Of a stretch of DNA of 64,000 bases, positions 20,632 through 32,371 are shown in pieces. Source of the DNA: Simmondsia chinensis (taxonomy: Eukaryota > Streptophyta > Magnoliopsida > Caryophyllales > Simmondsiaceae); NCBI GenBank assembly GCA_018398585.1, contig JAGTTD010000006.1:7788501-7852500 (forward strand). Reading direction: 5' to 3'. How positions within the stretch are numbered: position 1 is the stretch's first letter; the number at the start of each line of letters is the position of its first letter. The notes under the pieces were generated by a model. That model was not told the origin of the DNA. It saw only the letters and a list, made by a program, of their open reading frames with translations, and searched no databases. The translations under genes and the position numbers were made by a program.

Positions 20632-22063
20632 TGTTGGCCCTAAAGTCATTTATATTGTAATTTTGATGATAACAACCATTTAGTGAGTTGTAGTGTTTAA
20701 ATTGCTCTAATCATGTTTCTAGGTGACTTATAATAAAGCTAAGTAAATCAAAGTTAATCATATTGATACGAAGCTTTCTAAGATGATGAATCAAGGGGAA
20801 AAGATATCAAAGTTGAAGAGAAGATTCATCCAAATTAAAGAGAATATGATTCGAGTCTAAGCGCCTTAAAGTTATTTATTTTTACTGTCTAGGACTTAGG
20901 ATAGGGGTATATCAATTGAGTCCAAACCTCAATATTGATTAGTAATGCTCTAACAAAAATATTTTTGAAATATTTTTTAAAAATTAATTTTAAAATTTTA
21001 TTTGAAAAATATTCAAGTCAAAATTTAAACCAATCTAGCCTTTCAATTAAAATATTTTTCAAGATTAGTATTTTGAAAAATGTTCAAATCAATTAAGATA
21101 AAAATGGGTGTTGATTTAGCCTGATTTGTTCAGTCAAATATTCAAAATCAAAACAAAGTGGGAAATTAATTCAAAAATTTTAGCTAATTTAGAAATGACT
21201 CAATCAATCAAATTAATTATCTAAATTAGTAATCAATCCCATCAATCAATTAAACTAATTCAAAAAATTTAGCTAATTTGGAAATGATTCAATCAATTAA
21301 TTTAATTATCTAAATTAGTAATCAATCCCATTAATCAATCAAATTAATTAGCTAATTTCTTTCTTAATCTTTTTTACAACAATTTAAACATCTCCTAGGC
21401 CCTCATTTGCCTATAAATAGGGCTTGAATGCTTTGGTTCAAAACATCCAATACTCTCTAAGCATTCTTCGATAAAAAGTTCTCTTACGTACTTGTGCTTT
21501 AACGGTTTGTTTTTAAGTTTTGTTTTAAAGCTTTTATTTGAGCATCACTTGTTCTCTTACTATTGATCATTGAGCTTAATTGGAAAATCCTTAGCTTTAG
21601 CTAAGCTTGATCAAATATCAATTCACTGTTGGAAGAGTGAAGGATTTCAGTGCTTTAATTCTTCCATTACTTTATTCTAATTTATTCTATTGTAAAGGCT
21701 GGATCCTCAGCCTACGTTTACAGAAGGATCAGGTGTAAAAGTTTGGGTCTTGAGCCTAAGTACAAAAAGACCGGTTGTAAAGGTTGGATCCTGAGCCTGT
21801 TTTTAAAAAGGATCATTGAGCTCAGCTAAAGGCTCAAGTGACTAAGAGTAGTTACTTGAAAAATGGACTAGCTTCCGGTTTGGAAGTGAACCACTATAAA
21901 AATCCTTGTGCATCCCTTATATTTTTGTCTTTATCTTTTTTTATTTCATATTTATTGTTTAGCTTTTAGTTAAAATTTTTTTTCATAAATTTAAAATTTT
22001 CATTTATCCCTAAAGAACATAATTCACCCCCCCCCCCCTCTTAGGTTACTATTTGGACTTTCA
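20632..22063 (+). repeat. Sirevirus 5' LTR (1432 bp)
   Basis: TGTTGGCC to TTTCA. It contains two ~85-bp tandem units around AAATGACTCAATCAATCAAA (about 21180-21355), three ~42-bp units around GGATCCTGAGCCTA (about 21692-21818), a TATAAATAG box near 21411-21421, and a 12-base C tract at 22027-22038. Confidence 0.93.
21411..21421 (+). promoter_or_regulatory. Sirevirus LTR TATA box
   Basis: CTATAAATAGGG in the 5' LTR; the same box is present at about 28495 in the 3' LTR. It would start the element's transcript. Confidence 0.6.
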
Positions 22064-22065
22064 AT

Positions 22066-22077
22066 TGATATCAGAGC
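22066..22077 (+). other. Sirevirus primer binding site
   Basis: TGATATCAGAGC, one base from the initiator-Met complement TGGTATCAGAGC, 2 bp after the LTR. Confidence 0.85.
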
Positions 22078-22123
22078 TAGTACTCTAATCTTTTTTTGGG
22101 TCTAACAACCTTAGAGTGATCCT

Positions 22124-23182
22124 ATGGCAACCTTCACTCCGATCTTGGCCAAGGGTCAATCGACCAACAAGCCTCCTCTTTTTGATGGGGAAAATTTCCC
22201 ATATTAGATGCTTAGAATGAGACTTTACATTACATCTATTGATTTTGATTTATGGCTTCCAACAAAAATGGGGATTATGTACCTTCAAAGAAACAAAATG
22301 AAAAGACCATTGAAAAAGAGAAAATGAGCTTATGCAAGGTAATGAAGAAAAACTTGCAAAAAATGAAAAGTTCAGTATCAGCTATTGTGTGCTATTGGCC
22401 CAACTGTCTTCAATCATGTGTCTGGTTATCAATCGGTAAAAGATATTTGGGACAAGTTAGAGATCACCTATAAAGGTACGGATCAAGTAAGGTCTTCAAA
22501 AATAAACATATTGGTAAGAGCTTATGAACTTTTCAAAATGAAACCGGAGGAATCAATAAAAGAGATGTACACTAGATTTTCCAATATTCCTAACAAACTC
22601 GAAGCTCTGGGAAAAATATATTCAAATGAAGAGCGGGTTAGTAAAATCCTTAGATGTCTTCCCATTTCACGGCAAGGCAAAGTTACCGCCATTCGAGAAG
22701 TTCATAATCTCTCAACTTATAAACTTGATCAGCTAATTGGAAATCTCATGACCCATGAGATTGACATAGAAGAATTTAAAGAAGAAGAAAAACAAAAGAA
22801 AAGTAATGATATAGTATTTAAATCATCTCTAAGTGACGAAAGTGACAAAAGTGATGATGAAGTTGTTATGTGGGCAAAAAGGTTTTACAAACGTCTTGAA
22901 AAGAAAAGGTTTAAGAAAAACTTTAAAAAGGGTTCATCTTCCTCCAAAGATGATTTAACTTGCTACGAGTGTGGAGAAATCGAACATCTCAAGAGCGATT
23001 GTCCCAAGCCAAAAAATAAGAAATTCTTCAACAAGTTCAAAAAGAAGGACAAAAAGAAAGAAGACAAGAAAGCATTTGCGGCTTGGGAAGATAGTGATGA
23101 AGATTTTGATGAAGATGGTGAAGAGGAAGTAGCTAACTTTTGTCTCATGGCTATTAACAATGATAGCATTGATATGAGGTAA
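22124..23182 (+). pseudogene. gag: Sirevirus gag capsid and first zinc knuckle
   Basis: Starts MATFTPILAKGQSTNKPPLF at 22124. A TAG at 22205-22207 probably replaces the Trp of the conserved FPYW motif, and frameshifts follow. From 22385 a 265-codon frame covers the UBN2-type capsid: VKDIWDKLEITYKGTDQVR, YELFKMKPEESIKEMYTRF and LPISRQGKVTAIREV. A Lys-rich stretch then precedes the zinc knuckle CYECGEIEHLKSDC (CCHC kept). An acidic end, EDSDEDFDEDGEEE, follows. It would package element RNA. Confidence 0.9.
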
Positions 23183-23847
23183 CCAATCTATCCTATTATG
23201 AACTTCTTGTTGGTTTTCAAGAACTGTATGAGAAATATAAAAAATTGGAAAAATGACACAATGCTTTTGTAAAGGGTCTTGAAAAGACGGGATTGGAAAA
23301 AGATTTAAAATAACATTTATTGCTTGAATTTGAAAATGAATCTGTAAAGAAAAAGAACAAGTCTTTAAACAACGATATCGTTAAATTAACTAATGAAAAG
23401 CAATCCTTGTAAGAAACATATCATATTTTAATGGAAAATGAAAAAGGAAAATCCAAGGAAGAAAAATCACTTTTGAAGGAAAACGAGTCTTTGAAAAAAA
23501 GAATGGAAGAACTTTCGAAAATCTCAAGCAAATTTTTCAAAGGAAAAGAAACACTGGACAAAATTCTTGCATCTCAAAAACCGGTTTATAACAAAGACGG
23601 AATAGGTTCTAATGGAAATGTCCAAAAGAAAATTTTGAATATTCTTTTTGTTAAAGCCTCGTCGCCTACAACAAACACTATAAAATGCAACTATTGTGGT
23701 GATCATGGGTATATCATGTACCAATATCCTTTCAAAAGAAATGTGAGAAAGACAAAGATGGTTTGGGTCCAAAAAGGATCTCACCCACCTAATGTAAAGG
23801 CTAACAACAAAGGACCCAAGAAAATTTGGGTACCTAAAAGTGTTTAA
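23183..23847 (+). pseudogene. Sirevirus gag coiled-coil extension
   Basis: In a shifted frame, Lys/Glu/Leu-rich heptad-like text (SLLKENESLKKRMEELSKIS) is followed by a second knuckle-like CNYCGDHGYIMYQYPFKR (last Cys changed to Tyr) and the closing GPKKIWVPK. This long gag tail is characteristic of Sireviruses. Several stops lie between 23183 and 23430; the open part is 23431-23847. Confidence 0.83.
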
Positions 23848-23859
23848 ATTGTGGTAGGT

Positions 23860-24270
23860 GTATATGAAAATTTAAAGCAAAAACCAAAAGTGGTACTTGG
23901 ATTGTAATTGCTCAAGGCACATGACCGGAGATAAATCTAAGTTCACTTCACTAATGCCAAGAAAAGGAAATGTCACTTTTGGCAACAATAAGAAAGGAAA
24001 AATAGTCGGCATCAGTAACGTTGCTTCTAGCTATTCTCCTTGCATTGAAGATGTCCTACTTGTGGAAGGTCTGAAGCACAATTTGCTAAGCATTAGTCAA
24101 TTATGTGATAAAGGCTATTGTGTGAACTTTGAATCATCTAGATGCATAGTTAAACATGCTAAAACAAGTGAGATTTTTCTTGTTGGTCTTCGATGTGAAA
24201 ATATCTATATGATTGATCTTGATTGTGTAGATTCATTAAAGTGTTTTAGTGTCTTGAATGAAAATGATCA
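23860..24270 (+). pseudogene. Sirevirus protease
   Basis: WYLDCNCSRHMTGDKSKF near 23893 is the aspartic protease active-site region, but Asp-Ser-Gly has become Asp-Cys-Asn, so it should be inactive. GNNKKGKIVG, IEDVLLVEGLKHNLLSISQL and VNFESSRCIV follow the family pattern. The reading frame runs on into the integrase zinc region. Confidence 0.85.
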
Positions 24271-25314
24271 TTGGATTTGGCATAGAAGATTTGGACATGC
24301 TAGTATGGATTTGATTTTAAAACTTTTAAAAAACAATCTTGTTTGAGGATTACCAAAGCTAAAATTTGAAAAAGATCATATTTGTGATGCATGTCAATAT
24401 GGCAAACAAACTAAATCTTCATTCAAACCAAAGAATGTAGTTTCAGCATCAAGGCATCTTGAACTCTTACATATCGACTTGTTTGGTCTTACCCGTCATT
24501 TGAGCCTTGGTAGAAAGTGATATGGACTTGTAATTGTTGATTATTACTCTCATTTTACTTGGGTCCTATTCCTTTCTCATAAGAGTGAAGCATTTGATAA
24601 ATTTGAAAAGTTTTGCAAAAAGGTGCAAACTAAAAACGATTTGAAAATTATCTCGATAAGAAGTGATCATGGAAGAGAATTTGAAAATGACGATTTTGAA
24701 AATTATTGTGATTACTTTGGAATTCACCACAATGTTTCGGCACCTTGAACCCCTCAACAAAATGGAGTGGTTGAAAGGAAAAATAGAACACTTGAAGAAA
24801 TAGAAAGAACCATAATTTGTGAAAATAACTTGCCTAAATCAGTTTGGGTGGAAGCAATTAATACACTTGCTACATCTTAAATTGAGCTTCAATAAGACCA
24901 ATTTTGAAGAAAACACCATATGAACTTTGCAAAGGTCCAAAACCAAACATTACATATTTTAAACCTTTTGGGTGCAAATACTTCATTTATAATAATGGAA
25001 AAATGAATCCTGGTAAATTTGATTCACGAGTTGATGAATGTATTTTCACTGGATACTCCCTAACAAGCAAAGCATATAAAGTCTATAATAAAAAGATAAA
25101 GATTGTAGAAGAGTCTATACATGTAGTCTTTGATGAATCTAATGTCTTGTCCTCTAGAACTCCTTGCGATGATGATGATATAGTAATTAAACCAATAAAC
25201 ATCACACACTCATTCGAGGAGCAAGAAAAATATACACGTAAAGCTCCAATGAATGAACTAAAAGTAGATAACCAAAATGTAGAAACCAAAGAGGAAGACT
25301 TACCACGAGATTGA
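24271..25314 (+). pseudogene. Sirevirus integrase
   Basis: HHCC region starts WIWHRRFGHASMDLI and continues CDACQYGKQTKSSF. The core shows LLHIDLFGL (first Asp), SIRSDHGREFEN (second Asp) and QQNGVVERKNRTLE (Glu), so the DDE triad survives. A TGA ends the frame at 24346, and further TGA/TAA codons occur near 24519, 24747 and 24880. From 24904 the C-terminal part is open: KKTPYELCKGPKPNITYF, CIFTGYSLTSKAYKVYN and an acidic linker. Confidence 0.88.
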
Positions 25315-25379
25315 AAATACTTGAAGGATCACCCAATAAGTTAATTCATTGGCGATCCCTCTCAAAGTGTAAAAACAAG

Positions 25380-26253
25380 GCATGCATTAATCGAATATTG
25401 TCATTTAACCACATTCATCTCTCTTGAAGAACCTAAAAACATTAACGAAGCTCTTAATGATGGAAACTGGATAATGGTAATGGAGGAAGAGCTCAACCAA
25501 TTCAAGAGAAGTGATGTATGGAAACTTGTGGATAGACCCGAAGATCATCAGGTCATAGGTACCAAGTGGATCTACCGCAACAAGAAGGATGAGGAAGGTA
25601 ACATGGTAACAAATAAGGCAAGATTAGTAGCTAAAGGCTATAACCAAGAAAAATGTATAAACTATAAGGAAACCTTTGCTCCTGTCCCTAGGCTAGAAGC
25701 TATTAGTCTCTTATGTGCATTTGCTTCATTTAAAGATTTCAAAATTTTTCAACTGGATGTAATAAGTGTATTTTTAAATGGTCTCATTGAAAAAAAAGTT
25801 TATGTTGAATAACCACTGGGATTTGATGATGACAAATTTCCCAACCACGTCTTTAAACTCAAAAAGGCTCTCTATGGATTGAAACAAGCTCCTAGAGCTT
25901 GGTATGAGAGATTGAATTCCTTTTTAGTGCAAAATGAATTTTCAAGAGAAAAGGTTGACACCACACTTTTTATCAAAAATTCTAGATATGACATTCTTAT
26001 TGCGCAAATTTATGTTGATAATATCGCATTTGGTGCTACTAATCCATCTCTTTGTGAAGAATTTGCAAATCTTATTAGTAGGGAATTCGAAATGAGTATG
26101 ATGGGAGAACTCAACTACTTCCTTGGATTGCAAATCAAGCAAGGCAAGGAAGAAATCTTCATCAACCAAGCCAAGTACATCAAGGAAATGCTTAAGAAAT
26201 TTGGCATGGAAAATTCCAAGGCAATAGCAACACCAATGAGCTCAACGCTCTAG
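25380..26253 (+). pseudogene. Sirevirus reverse transcriptase
   Basis: Conserved blocks: [57 protein letters not shown], then after a TAA at about 25810 GLKQAPRAWYERLNSF, IAQIYVDNIAFGAT and GELNYFLGLQIKQG. The catalytic YVDD reads YVDN, which removes one of the two metal-binding aspartates. Length and motif order are otherwise normal for Copia RT. Confidence 0.9.
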
Positions 26254-26943
26254 TTAGATTTGGATGGAATAGGTAAAAAGGTGGACCAAAAGCTATATCG
26301 AGGTATGATCGGATCCCTTCTTTACTTTACCGCTAGTAGGCCTGATATATTGTTCAGTTTATGTTTATGTGCTAGATTTCAAGCATGTCCTAAGGAATCA
26401 CATTTGTGTGCCATGAAAAAAATATTTCGATACCTAGTTGGTGCTCCTACCTTAGGCATATTCTACCCTAAATGCAATTTCTTTGCTTTAGTTGGATATA
26501 GTGATGCAGATTTTACCGGATACAAAGTGGACCGAAAATTGACTAGGGGTACTTGTCAATTTCTTGGTCACGCTTTGGTGTCATGGTTTAACAAAAAGCA
26601 AAATTTCGTTGCTTTATCCATTGCCAAGGCCAGAATATATTGCATGTGGAAGGTGTTGTGCTCAAATGTATTGGTTAATGCATCAATTAAATGACTATGG
26701 CATTGACCATGGTCCCATAATGTGCGAGAATACTTGTGCTATATGCTTAACTAAAAACCTAGCTCAACATTTAAGGACAAAACATATTGAGGTTAGACCT
26801 CATATCATTCGTGATCATGTACTTAAAGGAAATGTTATTGTGAAATTTGTTCCCACCAATGATCAATTAGAGGACATTTTCACTAAACCTCTAGGTGAAG
26901 AAATTTTTGTGATATTAGAACTAGAATTGGCATATGCAATTTG
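26254..26943 (+). pseudogene. Sirevirus RNase H
   Basis: YRGMIGSLLYFTASRPDI, KKIFRYLVGAPTLGIFYP, GYSDADFTGYKVDRK and GTCQFLGHALVSW follow the Copia RNase H domain. A frameshift near 26640 moves the C-terminal part (NTCAICLTKNLAQH, RTKHIEVRPHIIRDHV, DQLEDIFTKPL) into another frame. The catalytic aspartate block SDADF is kept. Confidence 0.88.
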
Positions 26944-27716
26944 ACTACTTGATTTTGATTGCTTGCATTTAACATTAAGTTTTAATACTCAACATAAAAA
27001 AGCACCAACGGACCAAGTATTCTTCTATAACTCATGGATGTAGGAAATTGGACCATTTTTCTTTTAAAAAAAGGTATTTTTATTTTAAAAAAGAAAAAAA
27101 TTCATACAAAAAAAAAATTACTGAGCCCCTAAAAGCAATGAGTATTTTCAAAATTTATTATGAACATATCTCTAAATTTTTCTTGAACAATTTTGGACAA
27201 ATCTCAAATTTGTTATAAATATTTGAAATAATTTCAAACAAATCTCCAAATTAAAAAAAAAAAGGACTCCCACTCCGTAAACTTATTTTCTTTTCTTCTT
27301 TTAAAATTTGGAGCCACATTTCCATCGTGTACAACTTTTTACTTTACATTGTAATTTAAATGTTTACTCGTTTTCTTGTGACCATACATGTTTTTTTGTC
27401 ATTTTGTTTATCCCTTCTCTAATGCTTTTTATTGATGACAAAGGGGGAGAAAAATTGTTGTTTCGTTGATTTATGTTGATGCTTAATTGTGCTATGCTAG
27501 GTGTAAGATAATTGAACATCTAGCCCCTTGAATGCATAATGTTTAAAATAATGATGATGTTATATATGATTTCTATAATGCATCAACTGAGAGGGAGCTT
27601 TTGTGGTTCCTATAATGCATCTTTGGACTATATCTTAATGTGCATGCTTTTATGGTGATTTCTGTACTTCAACTCTTATATTTTCAAGATTAAAACACCA
27701 AATATTTGTTATTATC
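26944..27716 (+). other. Sirevirus 3' untranslated region
   Basis: Between the RNase H stop and the polypurine tract. AT-rich, no recognisable envelope-like ORF. A first AAAGGGGGAGA copy lies at 27440-27450. Confidence 0.6.
27440..27456 (+). other. Sirevirus upstream polypurine tract copy
   Basis: AAAGGGGGAGAAAAATT, about 280 bp before the LTR, repeats the core of the terminal polypurine tract. Confidence 0.7.
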
Positions 27717-27730
27717 AAAAAGGGGGAGAT
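27717..27730 (+). other. Sirevirus polypurine tract
   Basis: AAAAAGGGGGAGAT abuts the 3' LTR. Confidence 0.9.
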
Positions 27731-29139
27731 TGTTGATCCTAAATCCATTTATATTGTAATTTTGATGATAACAACCATTTAGTAAGTCATAGTATTTAAA
27801 TTGCTCTAATCTTGTTTCTAAGTGACTCATAAGAAAACTAGAAAAATCAAGGTTAATCATGTTGATAGGAAGCTTTCTAAGATGATGAATCAAGAGGAAA
27901 AGAGATCAAAGTTGAAGAGAAGATTCATTCAAATTGAAGAGAACGTGAAGTTATTTATTTGTATTGTTTAGGACTTAGGATAGGGATATATCAATTGAAT
28001 CCAACTCTCAATATTGGTAAGTAATGCTCTAAAAAAAATGTTTTGAAATATCTTTTGGAAGTTGATTTTTAAATTTTATTTGAAAAATATTCAAGTCAAA
28101 AGTTAAACCAATCTAGTCTTTTAATTAAAATATTTTTCAAGATTGGTATTTTGAAGAACATGATCAAATTAAATAAGATAAAAATTAAATGGATGTTGAT
28201 TTAGCTTGATTTGTACAATCAAATATTCAAAATAAAAAAAAGTGGTAAATTAATTCAAAAATTTTAGCTAATTTAGAAATGACTCAATCAATCAAATTAA
28301 TTATCTAAATTAGTAATCAATCCCATTAATCAATCAAATTAATTCAAAACTTTAGCTAATTTGGAAATGATGCAATCATTCAAATTAATTAGCTAAATTA
28401 ATAATCAGTCCCATCAATCAATCAAATTAGTTAGCTAATTTCTTTCTTAATCTCCTTTACAAAAATTTAAACATCACCTAGGCCCTCATTTGCCTATAAA
28501 TAGGGTTTGAACGCTTTGGTTCAAAACATCCAATACTCTCTAAATATTCTTTGATAAAAAGGTCTCTTACATACTTGCGCTTTAACAGTTTATTTTTAAG
28601 TTTTGCTTTAAAGCTTTTATTTGAGTATCACTTGTTTTCTTATTGTTGATCATTGAGCTTAATTGGCATATTCTTAGCTTCAGCTAAGCTTGATCAAGTG
28701 TCAATTCACTCTTAAAAGAGTGAAAAATTGGAGTGCTTTAATTCTTCCATTACTTTATTCTAATTTATTCTATCATAAAGGTTTGATCTGTAGCCTACAG
28801 TTATAAAAGGATCGGTTGTAAAAGGTTGGGTCGTGAGCCTACGTACAAAAAGACAGGTTGTAAAGGTTGGATCCTGAGCCTATTTTTAAAAAGGATCATC
28901 AAGCTTAGTTAAAGACTCAAGTGACTAAGAGTAGTTAGTTGAGAAGTGGGCTAGCCTCCAGTTTGGAAGTGAACTATTATAAAAATCTTTGTGCATCCCT
29001 TTTATTTTTGTATGTATCTTTTTCATTTTCTATTTATTGTTTAGCTTTTAATTAAATTTTTGGTTCATAAATTTAAATTTTTTATTTATCACTAAAGAAC
29101 TTAATTCATCCCCCTCTTAGGTTGCTCTTTGGACCTTCA
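27731..29139 (+). repeat. Sirevirus 3' LTR (1409 bp)
   Basis: TGTTGATCC to CTTCA. Aligns with 20632-22063, including the ~85-bp and ~42-bp internal repeats. The two LTRs differ at many sites by eye, so the insertion is not recent. Confidence 0.93.
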
Positions 29140-29144
29140 CTATG

Positions 29145-29617
29145 TATTTGATTGGTAGGAATAGATTTTTAATTACAACTAAGTTTGATGGACACATTAG
29201 ACAACCATGAGGTGCCAACCTCATGCCCTACAAGGGTGCTTCTGTAGACATTGTTTTCGAGAACGAATAGATAATCGAAGCCTATAAGAATCCTTTTAAT
29301 GTTAAGGAGCCCTTCATCCTTTGGTGCTTTTGCAAATAATTAAAAAGGCCATCACATACTAAATATGCGAGAGATTGATGGAAATGGAGGGAGTAAATAT
29401 GCACCCATTGATCCATTGCTTTTACTTGTTCCCAACCCCCTATTTGGCCTAAGATCTGATCATGGAAGTGCCTCCAAACTTAATAAAAGGCTTATGAAAT
29501 TCAATTTTTAATAAAGCAACCTTATCCGTCTTTTTCTGGTCTAATGTACTTCCTTAGTATACTAAAAAGTACATTGATAACTTCTATTTCAAATCTCCCC
29601 TTTCGATATTTAAAGTG
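29145..29617. other. Unassigned spacer
   Basis: About 470 bp between the Sirevirus-type element and Copia-3. AT-rich, no coding similarity or repeat seen on either strand. Confidence 0.6.
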
Positions 29618-30628
29618 TGTTAATGATTTTTAGCAAGCTTTGGCTTCAGATAAACTAGATACAAGGTGCAAAAATCAAAAAAGGAATACAGACACAAAGA
29701 TGGCAAACTAAAGGAGAAATCAACGCCAAGAACTCCAAGATTTTTATGTGGTTCAAACCCTAACCGATCCTAGCCCACGGCTCCCTATTTCTAGTGAGAT
29801 CTTTACTATTAATGTGGTGATTATTATAAATTATAACTAATTACAACCGATTTCAACTCAAATCTAGTACATGTAACACCTAGACTCAAGATTATATACG
29901 CGTTCTTCATATTCTAAGATAGAGACCAAACATCTAACCCTAAGAATATAATATACCTCTCCAGCAGCTTCAATCACCAACGAATCTCAGGCTCACAAGG
30001 ATGGAACCTTCACGATCTTAGCTCAGAGGTTGATTTTTAGGGTTAGGGTTTCACGTATGAACGCGAGGAAGGGAAAACCAGAGAGAAAAGGAAGAAGAAT
30101 CAATGAATTATGAACTGAACTTCCAAAACCTTAATTTCCTCGGCTTAAATACCCCGTAGCTCAATCCATGTTTCGTTCTAATAGCATCATCACTGTCGTT
30201 GTTTTGCTTTGATCTAACGGATGGAAATGCTAAAAAGAAACACAAATGAGCTGCGTAATTGGACGACGTGTGTCCAGTGGGAATGGCTAGGATGGACAAG
30301 GGAAGCTTCTCAAGGAAGGTTTAGTGCAACAGCTGAGGCAGTACATGAATGGGTAGTGTAGTACAAGCGCGAGTAAAGGGAAGTACATGGTTGGGCAAAC
30401 AATTTACCAATTAGGGCAGGGATATAATGGGCAATGCCCTAATATACCCAAATTTGAATCTGAACTTTGTTAAACTTTGCTTTTTGTTTGAGCCACAACA
30501 TTAGGTGATGTGTTTTACTAGTTGTACAATCTTATTAATAGTTAATCTTATTTTAAGTCTAGTTTAAGCCTAATCTATAAACTATTAAGCATGGTCGAAG
30601 TCATATACTTACCAATTAGGATACAACA
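29618..30628 (-). repeat. Copia-3 left LTR (3' LTR, 1011 bp)
   Basis: TGTTAATG to CAACA. It retains the uninterrupted sequence ATGAACTGAACTTCCAAAAC near 30108, the empty version of the SINE-like insertion site in the right LTR. Confidence 0.93.
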
Positions 30629-30643
30629 ATCTCTACCTTGGCA
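30629..30643 (-). other. Copia-3 polypurine tract
   Basis: Minus-strand GCCAAGGTAGAGAT abuts the 3' LTR. Confidence 0.7.
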
Positions 30644-30659
30644 GTTATATGACTTAACA

Positions 30660-31245
30660 ATTGGATACACTCTAGAAATAAAGAGCAATTTTGCAACTCT
30701 TGACCCTGGGTTCCATTCCATTTGGACAAGTTTAACAAAATGTGTAAACTTCTCCAAAGGAAGGCTTTGGCTACCCATATCAGTGGGGTTTTCATCAGTA
30801 TTGATTTTCAGCAACTCAATTTGGCTTTCATCTATCTAGTCCATGATGAAATATCTTCTAACTATCAAATGTTTAGTTGTGTCATGAAATATAGATTTCT
30901 ATATAGGGCAAGTGCTGATTGACAATCTGAGTATATTTTACGTGATCCTAGGTCGAGCTTAATTTCAAATAATAGGCCTCTCAGTCATATAGCTTCTTTA
31001 ACAGCATCAGATATGGCTAGAAATTCTTACTCTGTAGTGGAAAGGGAGGTTAAAGTCTGTAATTTTGACCTCCAACTAATATCTCCACTAGTTAAAGTAA
31101 AGATACATGCTGACGTTGATCTTCTCCTATCTAAGTCACCAGCAAAGTCAGAATCTATATATCCAGTTAGTTTAAGTTTACTTTGGTCTCTACCAAAGAT
31201 TAGGTCCAAATCTATGGTTCCTTTTACATATCTCAGCAACCATTT
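30660..31245 (-). pseudogene. Copia-3 RNase H
   Basis: LRYVKGTIDLDLIFG, TGYIDSDFAGDLDRRRSTSA, GDISWRSKLQTL and SLSTTE form the first half (31027-31239). The second half is in another frame with CQSALALY and VKINTDENPTDMG-like text (30690-30930). The DSDFAG metal-binding motif is intact. Confidence 0.85.
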
Positions 31246-32360
31246 TACTCCATCCTGGTGTACTTTACCAGGATTTTACATATACCTCGACAAAACACTC
31301 ATAGGAAAAGCTAAATCTGGCCTAGTACAGGTCATTGCACACATTAATTGCCCTATAGCATTAGCATATGGTATGATACTCATTTTAAGCTTTTCCTTTT
31401 ATGGATAGTGTTTTCTTAAAAACTAATAGTAAGGTGCCATGGGTTGCTTAATAGTTTTAGAATCATACATGTTAAACCTTTTCAAAACCTTTGTTAAATA
31501 GTAGTTTTGACTCAAATGGACTTTTTTTTGGACCTATTTCTGATAATATTAGTTCCGAAGATTTTTTTAGCTTCTCTTATGTCTTTCATATCGAAAGAAC
31601 CATTCAACCTCAATTTCCGATCTGAATTTGCTTCTGGGACCTGCTTGCTAAGAGCATATCAATCACATATATTAGTAGGAAAATTGCATCAAAATTGTCA
31701 ATATTCTTGAAACAAAAGCAAGTATCATGAACAGACCTATCAGTCATAAGAGAACAAAATCTTTTGTATTACAATCTATGTGACTGTTTTAACGCATACA
31801 GAGATTTTTTTAGCAATCAAACATGATCAAATTGTTGGAGTTCTATAAACCCCTAAGGCTGAGAAATGAGGATCTCTTCCTCAGGTTCTCCCTGCAAGAA
31901 AGCAGTAGTAACACGAATAGCACAAAGGCTCTAATCTGGAAAAATCATATCATACAATGTTGTTAGACGCATAATAACACGAATAGCAGTGTGTTTCACA
32001 ACAGGGCTGAAAATCTCAGTGTAATCGACTCCCTCCTTTTGGGTAAAGCCTTTGGTTACTAATTTGGCTTTAAATCTAGGTAAACCTTCAGAAATTTCGG
32101 GTTCTTTAACCCTAAGAGTCTACTTAGGGCCTATTATTTTCTTACCCTAAGGCTTAGGAATCAAAACCCAAGTTTTGTTCTTTCCCAAGCTTTCAATTTC
32201 AACAGTCATAGCATTCAACCACTCTGCTGAATGCTTGTTGTTGATAGCTTGAGTGTAGGACAAAGGCTCAATTTCTACATATTTTAAAGCAGTATTTAGA
32301 GCATAGGCAATACAATCAGCATAGCCGTATCTATCAGGAGCTCTAATCTCTTTTCTCACC
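31246..32360 (-). pseudogene. Copia-3 reverse transcriptase
   Basis: The N-terminal part is open at 32147-32359 (PLSYTQAINNKHSAEWLNAM, VEIESLGKNKTWVLIPKP). The rest, to about 31250, is frame-broken, but FSPVVKH and LGMEIKR-like pieces and the QKEGVDY segment are recognisable on the minus strand. I cannot read an intact YVDD. It would have copied the RNA inside the particle. Confidence 0.75.
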
Positions 32361-32371
32361 TTATCTCCAGC

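Larger units (their letters stand above)
20632..29139 (+). mobile_element. Sirevirus-type Copia element, 8.5 kb
   Basis: LTRs of 1432 and 1409 bp flank gag, protease, integrase, RT and RNase H on the plus strand. Target duplications are perfect: CTATG at 20627-20631 and 29140-29144. The large LTR, a gag with two zinc-knuckle regions and a Lys-rich coiled-coil extension ending in KKIWVPK, a long 3' untranslated stretch and two copies of an AAAGGGGGAGA tract all match the Sirevirus (SIRE/Maximus) lineage. It is dead: stops occur in gag, protease, integrase and RT. Confidence 0.93.

Noticed and set aside
27061..27270. Poly-A and T-rich stretches as a LINE or SINE tail
   Set aside because: They lie in the Sirevirus 3' UTR between RNase H and the polypurine tract without target duplications.
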